From positions 434,001-498,000 of the forward strand of contig JADJTP010000003.1 of NCBI GenBank assembly GCA_016711095.1: a stretch of DNA of 64,000 bases, in the 5' to 3' direction. The stretch comes from Actinomycetales bacterium. Its GTDB lineage: Bacteria > Actinomycetota > Actinomycetes > Actinomycetales > Dermatophilaceae. The translations under genes were made by a program, and so were the position numbers. Numbering within the stretch: position 1 is the first letter of the stretch; the number at the start of each line of letters is the position of its first letter. Shown here one piece after another: positions 7,883 through 17,466 of this stretch. The notes under the pieces are model-generated. The model searched no databases. It saw nothing but the letters and a program-made list of their open reading frames with translations, and was not told where the DNA came from.

Positions 7883-8581
7883 CTATCCCGCGGCGGCGGT
7901 CAGGGAACGGACAGCATCCCGCAAGGCGGCGTCGGGATCATCACGTTGACGCACCAGCTCGGCGACCAGGGCGAGCAGTCGAGCCCCCGCGGAGTGACCC
8001 GCGGCGACCGCGTCGACCAGGTCTCCGCGGCCGGCCCGGTCGAGTCGCGAGACGGCTTGCGCGGCTCGCGCAAGCGACGGCATACCCGCCGGTATGCCGT
8101 CCAGCGGACCCGCAGACGCACCCAAGCTGCGCCGGACACCCTCGTCCGTGGCCTCTCGGTCGAGCTCGGCCCGATCGGCCTTCTCGGCCTTTTCGGCGGC
8201 TTTGATGACGGCCCAGTTGGCCGCGACCGCCTCGGGGGTGGCTACGACGACATCACCGAAGACGTGCGGGTGCCGACGGCGCAGCTTGGCGGCGATGCCG
8301 GCGGCGACATCGTCGAGGTCGAACGGCGCGTCCGGATCGTCCTGCCCGATGCGGGCGTGGAAGACGACCTGCAACAACACGTCGCCGAGCTCCTCGACGA
8401 GATGGGCGCGGTCACCGGACTCGACGGCCTCGACCGCTTCGTAGGTCTCCTCGATGAGATACGGGACGAGACTGGCGTGCGTCTGCTGGGCATCCCACGG
8501 GCAACCTCCCGGCGAGCGAAGCCGATCCATCACCGCGATCAGGTCGGCGATCGCCGCCCCGGGCTGAGGCCGTGCGGGCAC
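7883..8581 (-). CDS. mazG: MazG nucleoside triphosphate pyrophosphohydrolase
   Basis: A 232-residue hydrolase that converts (d)NTPs to monophosphates and helps clean the nucleotide pool. The N-terminal MazG fold shows the LRSPGGCPWDAQQTH lead-in, the metal-binding EETYE and the EELGDVLLQ helix, with a C-terminal half that is more degenerate than in E. coli MazG. Start is GTG at 8581. A GGCATAC palindrome (GACGGCATACC/GGTATGCCGTC) lies inside the coding region near 8076-8101. It sits between the SurA-like lipoprotein and eno, an order also found in mycobacteria (mazG-lpqU-eno). Confidence 0.92.
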   Translation of the reverse strand: MPARPQPGAAIADLIAVMDRLRSPGGCPWDAQQTHASLVPYLIEETYEAVEAVESGDRAHLVEELGDVLLQVVFHARIGQDDPDAPFDLDDVAAGIAAKLRRRHPHVFGDVVVATPEAVAANWAVIKAAEKAEKADRAELDREATDEGVRRSLGASAGPLDGIPAGMPSLARAAQAVSRLDRAGRGDLVDAVAAGHSAGARLLALVAELVRQRDDPDAALRDAVRSLTAAAG

Positions 8582-8591
8582 GTTGCGCGCC

Positions 8592-9122
8592 TTACTGGGC
8601 CGGGGCTGCGGTAGCCGGCGTGACGATCCACTCGGGGGTGGGCTGGCCCAGGAAGCCAGTCCCGTAGTCCAGGACGCCGTAGCGCGGGTCGACCTGGATC
8701 GACGCCTTCGCCATGTCAGTGAGCAGGGCGGCGCGGTCCTCGGCCGTCAGCACGACGTAGGCGGAGTTGGCCCTGAGCGCTTCGACCGTCGCGGGCGTCG
8801 GGTTGGTGATCTTGGCCAGGAACGAGTTGAACTGGTTGTCGGGCGCCCAGGCACCCGTCTCGGCCGCCTTGGCGAGCACGAAGGGTGCCAGCGCGAGCAG
8901 GTTGACGACCTGTCCTTCGGTGGCACGATCGCCGCTGAGGGCGGAGTTGATCTGCTCGGTGGCCACCGCCACTTCGGCGCTGGTCACGGCCCGCCCGTCG
9001 ATGACGAGGGCGTTGCCGGGACGGCCCGCCGCACCACAGCCGGCGAGTCCGAGGCCCAGGACTGCGGCGGTCGCTCCCGCGACGGCGAGGGTGCTGAGAC
9101 GACGCGGGCTCCGCGAGCTCAT
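8592..9122 (-). CDS. SurA N-terminal-like lipoprotein
   Basis: A 176-residue exported lipoprotein. The signal peptide runs from MSSRSPRRLSTLAV through a hydrophobic core to a lipobox LAGC (Cys near residue 29). The mature part starts with a VIDGRAVTSAEVAVATEQIN segment typical of SurA/peptidyl-prolyl-isomerase-type chaperone N-domains, with no PPIase domain after it. It is probably a periplasmic-side folding helper. ATG 9122 has AAAGGA upstream. It occupies the same position next to mazG as a lipoprotein does in other actinobacteria. Confidence 0.8.
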   Translation of the reverse strand: MSSRSPRRLSTLAVAGATAAVLGLGLAGCGAAGRPGNALVIDGRAVTSAEVAVATEQINSALSGDRATEGQVVNLLALAPFVLAKAAETGAWAPDNQFNSFLAKITNPTPATVEALRANSAYVVLTAEDRAALLTDMAKASIQVDPRYGVLDYGTGFLGQPTPEWIVTPATAAPAQ

Positions 9123-9207
9123 GAGCCAGGGTCCTTTCCGTTCGTGGCGACGCGAACGGCGTCTGGGACATTGTCTACCAGGACGGCGCCACTGAGGTGG
9201 GCGACCC

Positions 9208-11169
9208 TCACCCCGTGGCGGTGATCGCGATGAGATCGTCGACAGCCAGCACCAACGGGGAGTTGGTCGCGCCGCTGGAGTAGTAGGTCGACAGGCCGAC
9301 AGACCCTGCCCCTTGCAAGCCCGCCGTCGCATCCGTAGCTGTCACCAACCAGGTCGAGGGCTCTGCCTGCGAGGCGTTCCACGCCTTGGCGCGCACGGTC
9401 GTGGGCGACGAGCCGTAGACCTGCACCCGGATGCGGATCTGAGTGCCGGGCGCGACGGTGAGGTTGGGTACTTGGATGGTGGCGCCGAACGTCGTCTCCA
9501 CGCCAGTGGCCGACAGTCGCGTCGGCGTGATGGTGGCCGTGCCGTTGCTCTGCAGGCGCACTTTGGCCGTGTAGTCACCGGCCCCGACGATGGATCGGCC
9601 CAGGACACTCACGTAGAGCCCGCTTCCGCCCGGGACCTTGTCGGGCGAGAGCGTGACAGTCAGGTCGGTCGCGGCGCTGGAGACTGACCTGAGATAGGCC
9701 TTGACTCCCCTGCCGGCCGCGTGGCTGGCCAGACCTCTGCCGGCCGCCACGGAGAGCGAGGTGGCCGAGGTCGAGGTCCACAAGCCACCGACCGGTGCCT
9801 GTCCCCATCCCCCCGAAACAACCCGCGCGAAGGCGTCTTGAGCCAATGCGGGTTGCGCCGCGGTGACAGTGACGGATGTCGTGGTGGATGCCGTGGCGCC
9901 GTCGTCGTCGGTCACCGTGAGCGTCACCGGGTAGGTGCCGGCGGCGGCATACGTGTGCGGTGAAGGCGACACCCCCGTGGCACTCGCGCCGTCACCGAAC
10001 GCCCAGAGATACCCGGTGATCGTGCCATCGGCATCACTCGATCCCGAGCCGTTGACCGTGACGGTCAGGTCTTGGACTGAGCTGGTCATGAGCGCGACCG
10101 GAGGATTGTTCGGTGGGTTCTGCCCCACGTCGATGACGAACGCGTCCTGCATCGGACCGCCAGAGGTTGTGACGAACTGGGCAGAGAGGCGGGCGTCAGT
10201 TGCGTGGATGTCGATCAAACCGTGGGCGGGATTCGCGTTGAGCCCCGAGAAGGCCGCGAAGTAAGGGGCTTCGGAGTCGGCCGCATTGATGTCGCGCAGT
10301 GGCGTGCCACCGGTCCCGACCGTAGCGAACACCGTGCCCTGGCCTTGGGCGAAGGCACTGTCACTGTCGGCGACACAGGCGGCGACGAACGCTCCCACCC
10401 CGAGCGTCGGGCAGCCCGCGACGCCGTTGCGAAGTTGGTGGGTGCGCATGTAAGCGTGCTCGTGGCCGTGCAGGACAAGGTCCACCCGCTTGGCCAACAG
10501 CAGGTTATAGACGTCCCGCATCGCCGGGCAGGTGTAGGTACCGACCGACAGACACGGGACGTGGGCGGTCACGACGATCCACTTCGCGCCCTTGGCGCGG
10601 CCGCCGTCGATTGCGGCCGACAGCCAGGTGTAATGGGGGTCGCCCGCCGCGTAGCTCCAGATGCCGTCCTCGAAGGTCAGTGCCGGCGAGATGTTGATGA
10701 CGCGGACCAGCGGGGTCCCCTGGGGCAGGTCCATGTAGTACTCGCGCCCATAGGTCCCGACGACGCCGGGGATCTGGTTCGGCAGGCAGGCGCTGAAGTT
10801 GTTGATGTCGCCGTCGTGAACGTCCAGGCTCTCGTGGTTGCCGGAGATCAGTTGGAAGGGGAACCCCTCGCCCACCCGGGCTTTGACATAGGCGCACCAC
10901 GCCGTTTCAGGCACGGCGTCGCGATAGGCGAGGTCCCCCAGCGCCAGCGCGGCGTCGGGGTTGAGGTCCGCGATCCGCGTGAGCACGGTGTCGGTCGCCG
11001 CCCTCGCACCGAAATCGCCGGCGGCTACCAGGTGGACCTCGGAAGCGGCCCGGACCTGCTGCGCGGGGACAACCACGGCCGTGAGCGCGATGAGGACGAG
11101 TGCGGTGATCAGCGCCGCCCTCGCGCGCCGTGATCGTCCAGGGCCAACGCGTTCTGGTAGTCCGCGCAC
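9208..11169 (-). CDS. Secreted metallophosphoesterase with PKD domain and shared C-terminal module
   Basis: A 653-residue exported protein. It has a signal peptide (ALITALVLIALTAVVVPAQQVRA) and a purple-acid-phosphatase-like calcineurin domain (about residues 45-345) with metal-ligand motifs VAAGDFGA, ALGDLAY, SGNHE, VTAHVP and LHGHEHAY. One PKD domain (about 355-445; FGDGASATG, HTYAAAGTYPVTLTVTDDD) and a 200-residue C-terminal module opening DAFARVVSGGWG follow. That module recurs in the two giant secreted proteins of the island at 28.4-37.7 kb. GTG 11169 has GGAGGTC upstream. It interrupts the usual mfd-lipoprotein neighbourhood, so it may be an accessory insertion. Substrate unknown; surface phosphate release is likely. 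Confidence 0.88.
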   Translation of the reverse strand: MRGLPERVGPGRSRRARAALITALVLIALTAVVVPAQQVRAASEVHLVAAGDFGARAATDTVLTRIADLNPDAALALGDLAYRDAVPETAWCAYVKARVGEGFPFQLISGNHESLDVHDGDINNFSACLPNQIPGVVGTYGREYYMDLPQGTPLVRVINISPALTFEDGIWSYAAGDPHYTWLSAAIDGGRAKGAKWIVVTAHVPCLSVGTYTCPAMRDVYNLLLAKRVDLVLHGHEHAYMRTHQLRNGVAGCPTLGVGAFVAACVADSDSAFAQGQGTVFATVGTGGTPLRDINAADSEAPYFAAFSGLNANPAHGLIDIHATDARLSAQFVTTSGGPMQDAFVIDVGQNPPNNPPVALMTSSVQDLTVTVNGSGSSDADGTITGYLWAFGDGASATGVSPSPHTYAAAGTYPVTLTVTDDDGATASTTTSVTVTAAQPALAQDAFARVVSGGWGQAPVGGLWTSTSATSLSVAAGRGLASHAAGRGVKAYLRSVSSAATDLTVTLSPDKVPGGSGLYVSVLGRSIVGAGDYTAKVRLQSNGTATITPTRLSATGVETTFGATIQVPNLTVAPGTQIRIRVQVYGSSPTTVRAKAWNASQAEPSTWLVTATDATAGLQGAGSVGLSTYYSSGATNSPLVLAVDDLIAITATG

Positions 11170-11291
11170 AGCTGACCTCCCGCTCGCTTCTCGACGAACC
11201 GGTCACCCGGTCGGCAGCGCCCCCCGCGGACGTCGTCCCTGCCTGGCTGCGAGTGTAAGTCGTCGCCCGATGGCAGGACCAGGGATTGGGT

Positions 11292-14200
11292 TTAAGTCGA
11301 TCGTGGGAGGGCTGTGGCCCCGGGTGCGGCCGGATCTGCCACGAGGACGGCACGGATGAGATCAGCGGCCCAGCGCAGCACGGCGGTGTCCCGGACCGGC
11401 TGGCCTCCGACGCGGGCGGTCATCGGCCGGGGCACGAGGATGTGCTCGAGCTGGTCCTTGACGATCGATCCGGGATAGAGCCGGGCCAGGCGCATTCTGC
11501 GGCTGTCGGGCATCGTGTCGGGTGGCACCGGGCCGAAGCGCACGAAGGCGCCCTGGGCGGAGATGTCGGACAGCCCGGCCAGGCGGGCCACGGTGCGCAG
11601 GCGGGCGACCTCCAGCAGGTTGGTCACCGGCTCGGGCGGCATACCGTAGCGGTCCCGCAACTCCTCGTCGATGGCCGCGACACCCTGTTCGTCCTTGACC
11701 GAGGCGAGTTTGCGATAGGCCTCCAGGCGCAGGCGTTCGCCCGGCACGTAGTCGTGCGGCAGGTGCGCGTCGACGGGCAGCTCGATCTTCACCTCGACGG
11801 GGGGCGCCTGGTCCTCCCCCTTGTATGCCGCGAGCGCCTCGCCGACGAGCCGGATGTAGAGGTCGAACCCGACCCCTTCGATGTGTCCGGACTGCTCGCC
11901 GCCGAGCAGGTTGCCGGCACCACGGATCTCCAGGTCCTTCATGGCCACCTGGATGCCGGAGCCGAGGTCGGTGTGGCTGGCAATGGTCTGGAGGCGATCG
12001 TGCGCGGTCTCGGTGAGGGGACGTTCGGGCGGGAAGAGGAAGTAGGCGTAGGCCCGCTCACGGCCACGGCCGACCCGGCCCCGCAGCTGGTGCAGCTGGG
12101 AGAGGCCGAGCAGGTCGGCGCGCTCGACGATCAGAGTGTTGGCGTTCGAGATGTCCAAGCCGGTCTCGACGATGGTCGTGCAGACGAGCACGTCGAACCG
12201 CTTCTCCCAGAAGTCGACGACGACCTGCTCCAGCCGCCCCTCGCCCATCTTGCCGTGGGCGGTGGCGAGGCGCGCTTCGGGCACGAGCTCGCGCAGCCGA
12301 GCGGCCGTCTTCTCGATCGTCTGCACCTTGTTGTGGATGTAGAAGACCTGGCCGTCGCGCAGCAGCTCACGTCGGATCGCTGCCGAGATCTGGCGCTCCT
12401 CGTACGCGCCGACGAAGGTGAGCACCGGGTGCCGCTCCTCCGGCGGCGTTGCGAGAGTGGACATCTCTCGTATGCCGGTGACCGCCATCTCCAGAGTCCG
12501 CGGGATGGGAGTGGCCGACATCGCCAAGACATCGACGGCGGTGCGCAGCGTCTTGAGCTTCTCCTTGTGCTCGACGCCGAAGCGTTGCTCTTCGTCGACG
12601 ATGACGAGCCCGAGGTCCTTGAATCGGATCGTGTCGGTGAGTAGTCGGTGGGTGCCGATGACCACGTCGACGTTGCCGTCGGCGAGCCCGGCGATGACGT
12701 GCTTGGACTCGGCGTCGGATTGGAATCGGGAGAACGCGGCCACCCGCACGGGGAACTGGGCATAGCGGTCGGTGAAGGTCCGCTGATGCTGCTGCACCAA
12801 CAGGGTGGTTGGGACCAGGACGGCGACCTGTTTGCCGTCCTGGACTGCCTTGAACGCGGCCCGCACAGCGATCTCGGTCTTGCCGTAGCCGACATCGCCG
12901 CAGATGAGCCGGTCCATCGGGATCTCGCGCTCCATGTCGGCCTTGACCTCCTCGATGCTGGAGAGTTGGTCGGGAGTCTCGACATAGTCGAAGGCGTCCT
13001 CGAGCTCGCGCTGCCAGGGCGTGTCGGGACCGAAGGCATGCCCCTTCGTCGCCATCCGGGCCGAATAGAGCCGGATGAGGTCTCCGGCGATCTCCTTGAC
13101 GTGCCGGCGCGCCCGTGACTTGGTCTGGGCCCAGTCCGAGCCGCCGAGCCGGTGCAGGGTCGGCGACTCGCCACCGACGTACTTCGTCACCTGATCGAGT
13201 TGGTCGGTCGGCAGATACAAACGATCGGGCTGGCTCTTACCGCGTTGCCTCGCGGCGGCATACTCCAGGACGACGTATTCACGAGTGGCGCCGCCCACCG
13301 TGCGCTGGGTCATCTCGACGAACCGGCCGACTCCGTGTTGTTCGTGAACCACGTAGTCGCCGGGGCGCAGTTGCAGGGGATCGATCTGCGCGCGGCGGCG
13401 CGACGGCATCCGCCGCATGTCCTTGGTCGAGCCAGGAGTGCCTGCATTGCCGGTCAGGTCGGTCTCCGTGAGGATCGCGAGTTTGCCTGCAGGATCGAGG
13501 AATCCGCGACCAAGAGCCCCCGTCGACACCAGCACGAGACCCGGCTCGAGGCTCGCCGCCCCGTCATCGAGACGAGCCGGTATGCCGTGCTCGCCAAGGA
13601 CTTCGTGGACCCGCCTGGCCAGGCCGTGGCCCTCGGTGACGGTGAGGACCGACCACCCCTCGCGCACCCACCGAGCCAGATCGGCGACCGCGCGCTCGGT
13701 GTCGCCGCGGTAGCTGTCGGGTTCGGTGAGCCCGAGGTCGATGCGTCTGCCCGCCACCTCATCGGCCACGAAGTCCGCGAGCTCGGCGTCGGAGGCGAAA
13801 GAGGTGAACGACCACCACGGCATACCGGCGGTCAGGGCTCGCTCACGCAGCTCGGCGACCGTGCGGTAGGAGCCCGAGCCGAGGACGGCACGAAGGTCGA
13901 TCGGGACTGCGTTGCCGGCTGCGGCGTTCGCCCAGCTCGCCTCGAGGAACTCCTCGCTCGTGGCGACGAGGTCGTGGGCGCGCAGGCGGATCCGCTCCGG
14001 GTCCTGCAGGACGATCATCGAGCCCTCGGGCAGGGCGTCGGTCAGGGTCTGCATGCCATCGACGAGGACGGGAAGCAGAGACTCCATCCCTTCCACGGCA
14101 ATGCCCTCGGCGAGCTTTTCGAGCAGGTCGGCGACTCCGGGGAGCTGGCCGGCAAGGGCGCGAGCGCGCGCGCGGACGTCGTCGCTCAGCAGCAGCTCGC

Positions 14201-14921
14201 GACACGGTGGGGCCCAGAGCCCGCCCTCGGCGACCTCGAGGCTGCGCTGGTCGGCCACCCTGAACCAGCGGATCTCCTCGATGGTGTCGCCCCAGAACTC
14301 AACCCTCAGCGGGTGTTCCTCGGTCGGCGGAAACACGTCTAGGATTCCGCCGCGAACGGCGAACTCGCCCCGACGTTCGACCAGGTCGGTGCGGGTGTAT
14401 GCCGCGGCGACGAGGTCCTCGACGACGTGGTCGAGGGCGCGTTCCTGCCCGGCGCGCAGGGCGACGGGGACGAGATCGCCGAGGCCGCGGGCGATCGGCT
14501 GCAAGACCGCGCGCGCCGTCGCCACGACGACCCGCAGCGGACCCCGCGTCGCGTCGTGGGGGTCCGGGTTGGCCAACCGGCGCAGGACGGCCAGCCGACG
14601 GCCCACCGTGTCGCTGCGCGGGGAAAGCCGTTCGTGCGGCAGAGTCTCCCAGCTGGGGAAGACGGCTACGGCGTCCTGCCCGGTGCTCTCCCCCAGGGCC
14701 GCAGCGAGGTCCTCGGCCTCCCGGGTCGTGGCGGTGACCGCCAGGACGATCCCCGCCGGGAGCAGCAAGGGCAGAACGAACGGCCGCACCCCGGTGGGAG
14801 CCGCGATGTCGACAAGCAGCTCACGGTCCCGTGCCGCTTGGACCAGCACGCCCAGACCGGTATGCCGTGTTGCGAACTCACGCGGCAGCCCGGCCAGCAC
14901 GGAGCCGAGGGCCAGCGACAT
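11292..14921 (-). CDS. mfd: Transcription-repair coupling factor Mfd
   Basis: A 1209-residue ATPase that removes stalled RNA polymerase from DNA lesions and recruits UvrA. It has the N-terminal UvrB-like part (FPSWETLPHERLSPRSD), the RNA-polymerase-interacting CarD-like domain near residue 523 (PGDYVVHEQHGVGRF), helicase Walker A near 677 (GDVGYGKTEIAVRAAFKA), DEEQ near 773, the TRG region, and the C-terminal UvrA-blocking domain. I chose ATG 14921 (MSLALGSVLAGLP); the longer frame upstream lacks family similarity. A decayed fragment of a second mfd lies at 27.9-28.3 kb. Confidence 0.96.
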   Translation of the reverse strand: MSLALGSVLAGLPREFATRHTGLGVLVQAARDRELLVDIAAPTGVRPFVLPLLLPAGIVLAVTATTREAEDLAAALGESTGQDAVAVFPSWETLPHERLSPRSDTVGRRLAVLRRLANPDPHDATRGPLRVVVATARAVLQPIARGLGDLVPVALRAGQERALDHVVEDLVAAAYTRTDLVERRGEFAVRGGILDVFPPTEEHPLRVEFWGDTIEEIRWFRVADQRSLEVAEGGLWAPPCRELLLSDDVRARARALAGQLPGVADLLEKLAEGIAVEGMESLLPVLVDGMQTLTDALPEGSMIVLQDPERIRLRAHDLVATSEEFLEASWANAAAGNAVPIDLRAVLGSGSYRTVAELRERALTAGMPWWSFTSFASDAELADFVADEVAGRRIDLGLTEPDSYRGDTERAVADLARWVREGWSVLTVTEGHGLARRVHEVLGEHGIPARLDDGAASLEPGLVLVSTGALGRGFLDPAGKLAILTETDLTGNAGTPGSTKDMRRMPSRRRAQIDPLQLRPGDYVVHEQHGVGRFVEMTQRTVGGATREYVVLEYAAARQRGKSQPDRLYLPTDQLDQVTKYVGGESPTLHRLGGSDWAQTKSRARRHVKEIAGDLIRLYSARMATKGHAFGPDTPWQRELEDAFDYVETPDQLSSIEEVKADMEREIPMDRLICGDVGYGKTEIAVRAAFKAVQDGKQVAVLVPTTLLVQQHQRTFTDRYAQFPVRVAAFSRFQSDAESKHVIAGLADGNVDVVIGTHRLLTDTIRFKDLGLVIVDEEQRFGVEHKEKLKTLRTAVDVLAMSATPIPRTLEMAVTGIREMSTLATPPEERHPVLTFVGAYEERQISAAIRRELLRDGQVFYIHNKVQTIEKTAARLRELVPEARLATAHGKMGEGRLEQVVVDFWEKRFDVLVCTTIVETGLDISNANTLIVERADLLGLSQLHQLRGRVGRGRERAYAYFLFPPERPLTETAHDRLQTIASHTDLGSGIQVAMKDLEIRGAGNLLGGEQSGHIEGVGFDLYIRLVGEALAAYKGEDQAPPVEVKIELPVDAHLPHDYVPGERLRLEAYRKLASVKDEQGVAAIDEELRDRYGMPPEPVTNLLEVARLRTVARLAGLSDISAQGAFVRFGPVPPDTMPDSRRMRLARLYPGSIVKDQLEHILVPRPMTARVGGQPVRDTAVLRWAADLIRAVLVADPAAPGATALPRST

Positions 14922-15100
14922 GCGGTATCCGTTTCGAATCGATCGACGCCATCGGAGCGGGCAGACGAGCCCACCAACTCTACCTGGAACCGGTGCTGAC
15001 CAGTGCCTCAGGCTGGCCGGGAGCCGGGCCGGTTCCAGCCTGCACGTCCCCAAGGCGCGAAGGCGGCAGGCCCGCGGGCGTTTCGCTCGGGGACGACGTT

Positions 15101-15106
15101 TATGCT
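15101..15106 (+). promoter_or_regulatory. Probable -10 element of the GDPD gene
   Basis: TATGCT ends 6 nt before the GTG start at 15113. Transcription would therefore start at or next to the start codon, giving a leaderless mRNA. No convincing Shine-Dalgarno exists upstream, which agrees. The -35 is not clear. Confidence 0.45.
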
Positions 15107-15112
15107 TCCCCC

Positions 15113-16591
15113 GTGGGTCGACGTTCACTCGGGGCTCCCGACGGGAGGTGGAGCCGCCGTCAGGTGCTGCTCGCCGCCGGCGGCGTCGTTCTGCCCGGGA
15201 TCGGCGCGTGCACCCAGGCCGACGGGTCCTACACGATCGAACAGTGGCGGGCCGACCGCGGCCAGCAGTTTCTCGTGGCTCACCGCGGGTCGGGCGACGT
15301 CTTCCCTGAGCACACCCTCGAGGCCTACGAGGGCGCCCTCGACTGGGGGGCCAAGGCGATCGAGATCTCGGTGGTCATGACCAGTGACGGCGTGCTGGTG
15401 TGCCAGCACGACCTCACCTTCGACCGAACCACCAATCTCAAAGGCAGGGTTGCCAGTCAGCCGTCAAACGTGCTTATCAACGGCCGTGTCAACATCGGCA
15501 GGCTCGGTCCGCGCTGGAATGGCGAGCGAGCTCCCAAGATCTCCCGACTCGACGACGTGTTGCGCCGGCTGGGCAAACGCTGCGTCATTGTCATCGAGGC
15601 CAAGGACGATTCCGCCTTCCCGGGTGTGCTTCGCCTGATCAGCGAGCGCGGCTTGGAGCGGTCGACCATGATCAAGCTTCACTACGCCACCAAGCGGATC
15701 CCAGAGGCACGGAAGGCTGGCCTGCCGATGTTCGTCTACATCGGTGCTCCTGACGAGTTCACCGAGCAACGAGTCAAAGGCGTCGCCGCGCTCCTCGACC
15801 CGCGCAGCGATGTCCTCGTCGTGCCTGCCGCGGACGACAGCGGCCCTTTACCGGACGACAAGCTCAAGATCGCCACCGATACGGGCGTCCCCGTGTGGGT
15901 CTTCCCGGTGCATCGCCGGTGGGAGGTCGACCACTTCTTTCAGCGAGGTGTCCAGGCGGTCATGGCCTCCAGCTATGGCTATCTCTCGCGCGTGGTTCAG
16001 CCGCTGCGAGCCACCGACTGGCAATCAGGGGCAATCGCTCCGGGCGAGATGACCCGATTCCCGGACGCCGACGCGTATGGCTTCGGCTGGCCTGAGGACG
16101 GTGTCATCCAGCTTTCCGCTCAGCGCAGACAGGCTTTCATCACCCTCGGCCAGCTCGCACCGCTGGAGCGCTCACGAGGCCCCTACCGCGTGACTCTGGA
16201 CATCCGTGTCGACGTCCAGCCGACGGACCCGAAGTCCAACTTCACGGTGTGCTTCGCACACGCCGACGACCGGTATTACGAGCACCGCCAGGGCACCCTC
16301 GACGGCTATCACGCCATGCTCCGGATGGATGGCACATTGGAACTACGCAGCCACACCGCAGGATCCGAAAGTGGGTCCGAGCTCGCGAAGGGGGCCGATG
16401 GCCCGGCGCCGGTGGTGGGGACCTGGCTGACGCTGACGCTCGATGTCGACGAACGGACCATCTCCTGGTCTCGCGCGGACACGGGCGCGACGGTGAACAC
16501 GGTCAACAGCGAGTTCCGCGGCGACTACATGCACATCGGCCGGTCTGCGACGGACGGGAAGATCTCGGTGCGCAACGTCAGCGTCACGTAG
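15113..16591 (+). CDS. Glycerophosphodiester phosphodiesterase lipoprotein
   Basis: A 492-residue exported protein. The N-terminus carries a twin-arginine pattern (SRRQVLLAAGG) and ends the signal at GIGAC, a lipobox-like site, suggesting a Tat-exported lipoprotein. The GDPD domain follows (LVAHRGSGDVFPEHTLEAY with the catalytic His and Glu; AIEISV; VCQHDLTFDRTTN). The C-terminal 180 residues look like a LamG/DUF1080-type jelly roll (FTVCFAHADDRYYEHRQG). It should hydrolyse glycerophosphodiesters outside the membrane. It precedes the CDP-alcohol/cytidylyltransferase operon, so it may turn over or edit a glycerol-phosphate polymer; that link is inferred. Confidence 0.88.
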   Translation: MGRRSLGAPDGRWSRRQVLLAAGGVVLPGIGACTQADGSYTIEQWRADRGQQFLVAHRGSGDVFPEHTLEAYEGALDWGAKAIEISVVMTSDGVLVCQHDLTFDRTTNLKGRVASQPSNVLINGRVNIGRLGPRWNGERAPKISRLDDVLRRLGKRCVIVIEAKDDSAFPGVLRLISERGLERSTMIKLHYATKRIPEARKAGLPMFVYIGAPDEFTEQRVKGVAALLDPRSDVLVVPAADDSGPLPDDKLKIATDTGVPVWVFPVHRRWEVDHFFQRGVQAVMASSYGYLSRVVQPLRATDWQSGAIAPGEMTRFPDADAYGFGWPEDGVIQLSAQRRQAFITLGQLAPLERSRGPYRVTLDIRVDVQPTDPKSNFTVCFAHADDRYYEHRQGTLDGYHAMLRMDGTLELRSHTAGSESGSELAKGADGPAPVVGTWLTLTLDVDERTISWSRADTGATVNTVNSEFRGDYMHIGRSATDGKISVRNVSVT

Positions 16592-16713
16592 GTCCTGGGT
16601 CGACCATTATCGGACATCCCGGCTCGGGCGGTATGCTACGGCGTGAACGATGAAGCGCAGGGCGGCTCTCTCATCATTCAGAAGGCCTCCACGCATCTCG
16701 TCCGGGGAAAACC

Positions 16714-17466
16714 ATGAGCAATAGCGCACATACTGCCGGTGTCAGCTGGAGTGTTCAGCAAGCACTTGAGGCGCTGCGGTCTTCTCAAAAGCCGCCGCAC
16801 GGCACACCGGCCTACTCCCGGTTCGTCAATCGACCCCTGGGACGGCAGCTCGCAGCACGGGCCGTGGTCCTAGGACTGTCGCCCAACCAGTTGTCAGGGC
16901 TGAGCGCATTGTGCTCGTTCAGTGCCATTGCCCTGGTCGCCCTCGCCGCGCCCACCGTCTTCGTCGCGATGAGCGTCGCGGGTCTGCTCGTTCTCGGTTA
17001 TGCGCTCGACTCGGCCGACGGCCAGGTCGCGAGGCTGACGGGTCTCGGGTCACCCTTCGGGGAATGGCTCGACCACATGATCGACTGCGCCAAGATCTCT
17101 GCGTTGCACCTCGCGGTAGCGATCCACGTCTTCCGCTTCTCGGGGCTGGGCGCGACCTGGGTGCTCGTGCCGCTGGCATTTGTGTTCGTGGCTAATGTGC
17201 TCTTCTTCGGCATGATCCTCACCGATCAGCTTCGCCGCGCGGCAGGTGCAGACCCGCTGAAGAAGGCCAGCTCGCTCTCGGTCGTCCGGGCTCTGGCCAT
17301 CCTGCCGACCGACTTCGGCGCGCTCTGCCTCGTCTTCGTCACGTTGGCGTGGCCGACGCTCTTCGTCGGGCTCTACTCGGTGATGCTCGTCGGATGTGCT
17401 GCCTTACTTCTGGCAGCACTCGGACGGTGGGCGAGGCAGTTGCGCGCGATCGCGGTCGCGCCGTGA
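16714..17466 (+). CDS. CDP-alcohol phosphatidyltransferase family membrane enzyme
   Basis: A 250-residue protein with about six membrane helices. The full catalytic signature DGxxARx8GxxxDxxxD is visible from DSADGQVARLTGLG to FGEWLDHMID, so it can transfer an alcohol phosphate from a CDP-activated donor. The acceptor is unknown. It is coupled by GTGA to a cytidylyltransferase gene, a pairing that would make and use a CDP-polyol or CDP-glycerol donor. A possible -10 (TATGCT, 16632-16637) lies about 75 bp upstream. First gene of the plus-strand arm of the polysaccharide island. Confidence 0.9.
   Translation: MSNSAHTAGVSWSVQQALEALRSSQKPPHGTPAYSRFVNRPLGRQLAARAVVLGLSPNQLSGLSALCSFSAIALVALAAPTVFVAMSVAGLLVLGYALDSADGQVARLTGLGSPFGEWLDHMIDCAKISALHLAVAIHVFRFSGLGATWVLVPLAFVFVANVLFFGMILTDQLRRAAGADPLKKASSLSVVRALAILPTDFGALCLVFVTLAWPTLFVGLYSVMLVGCAALLLAALGRWARQLRAIAVAP

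Noticed and set aside
6666..7949. 427-codon plus-strand frame opposite eno
   Set aside because: Antisense shadow; eno is unmistakable on the minus strand.
11286..14342. Long plus-strand frames opposite mfd
   Set aside because: They are antisense to clear Mfd motifs and show no recognisable domain.
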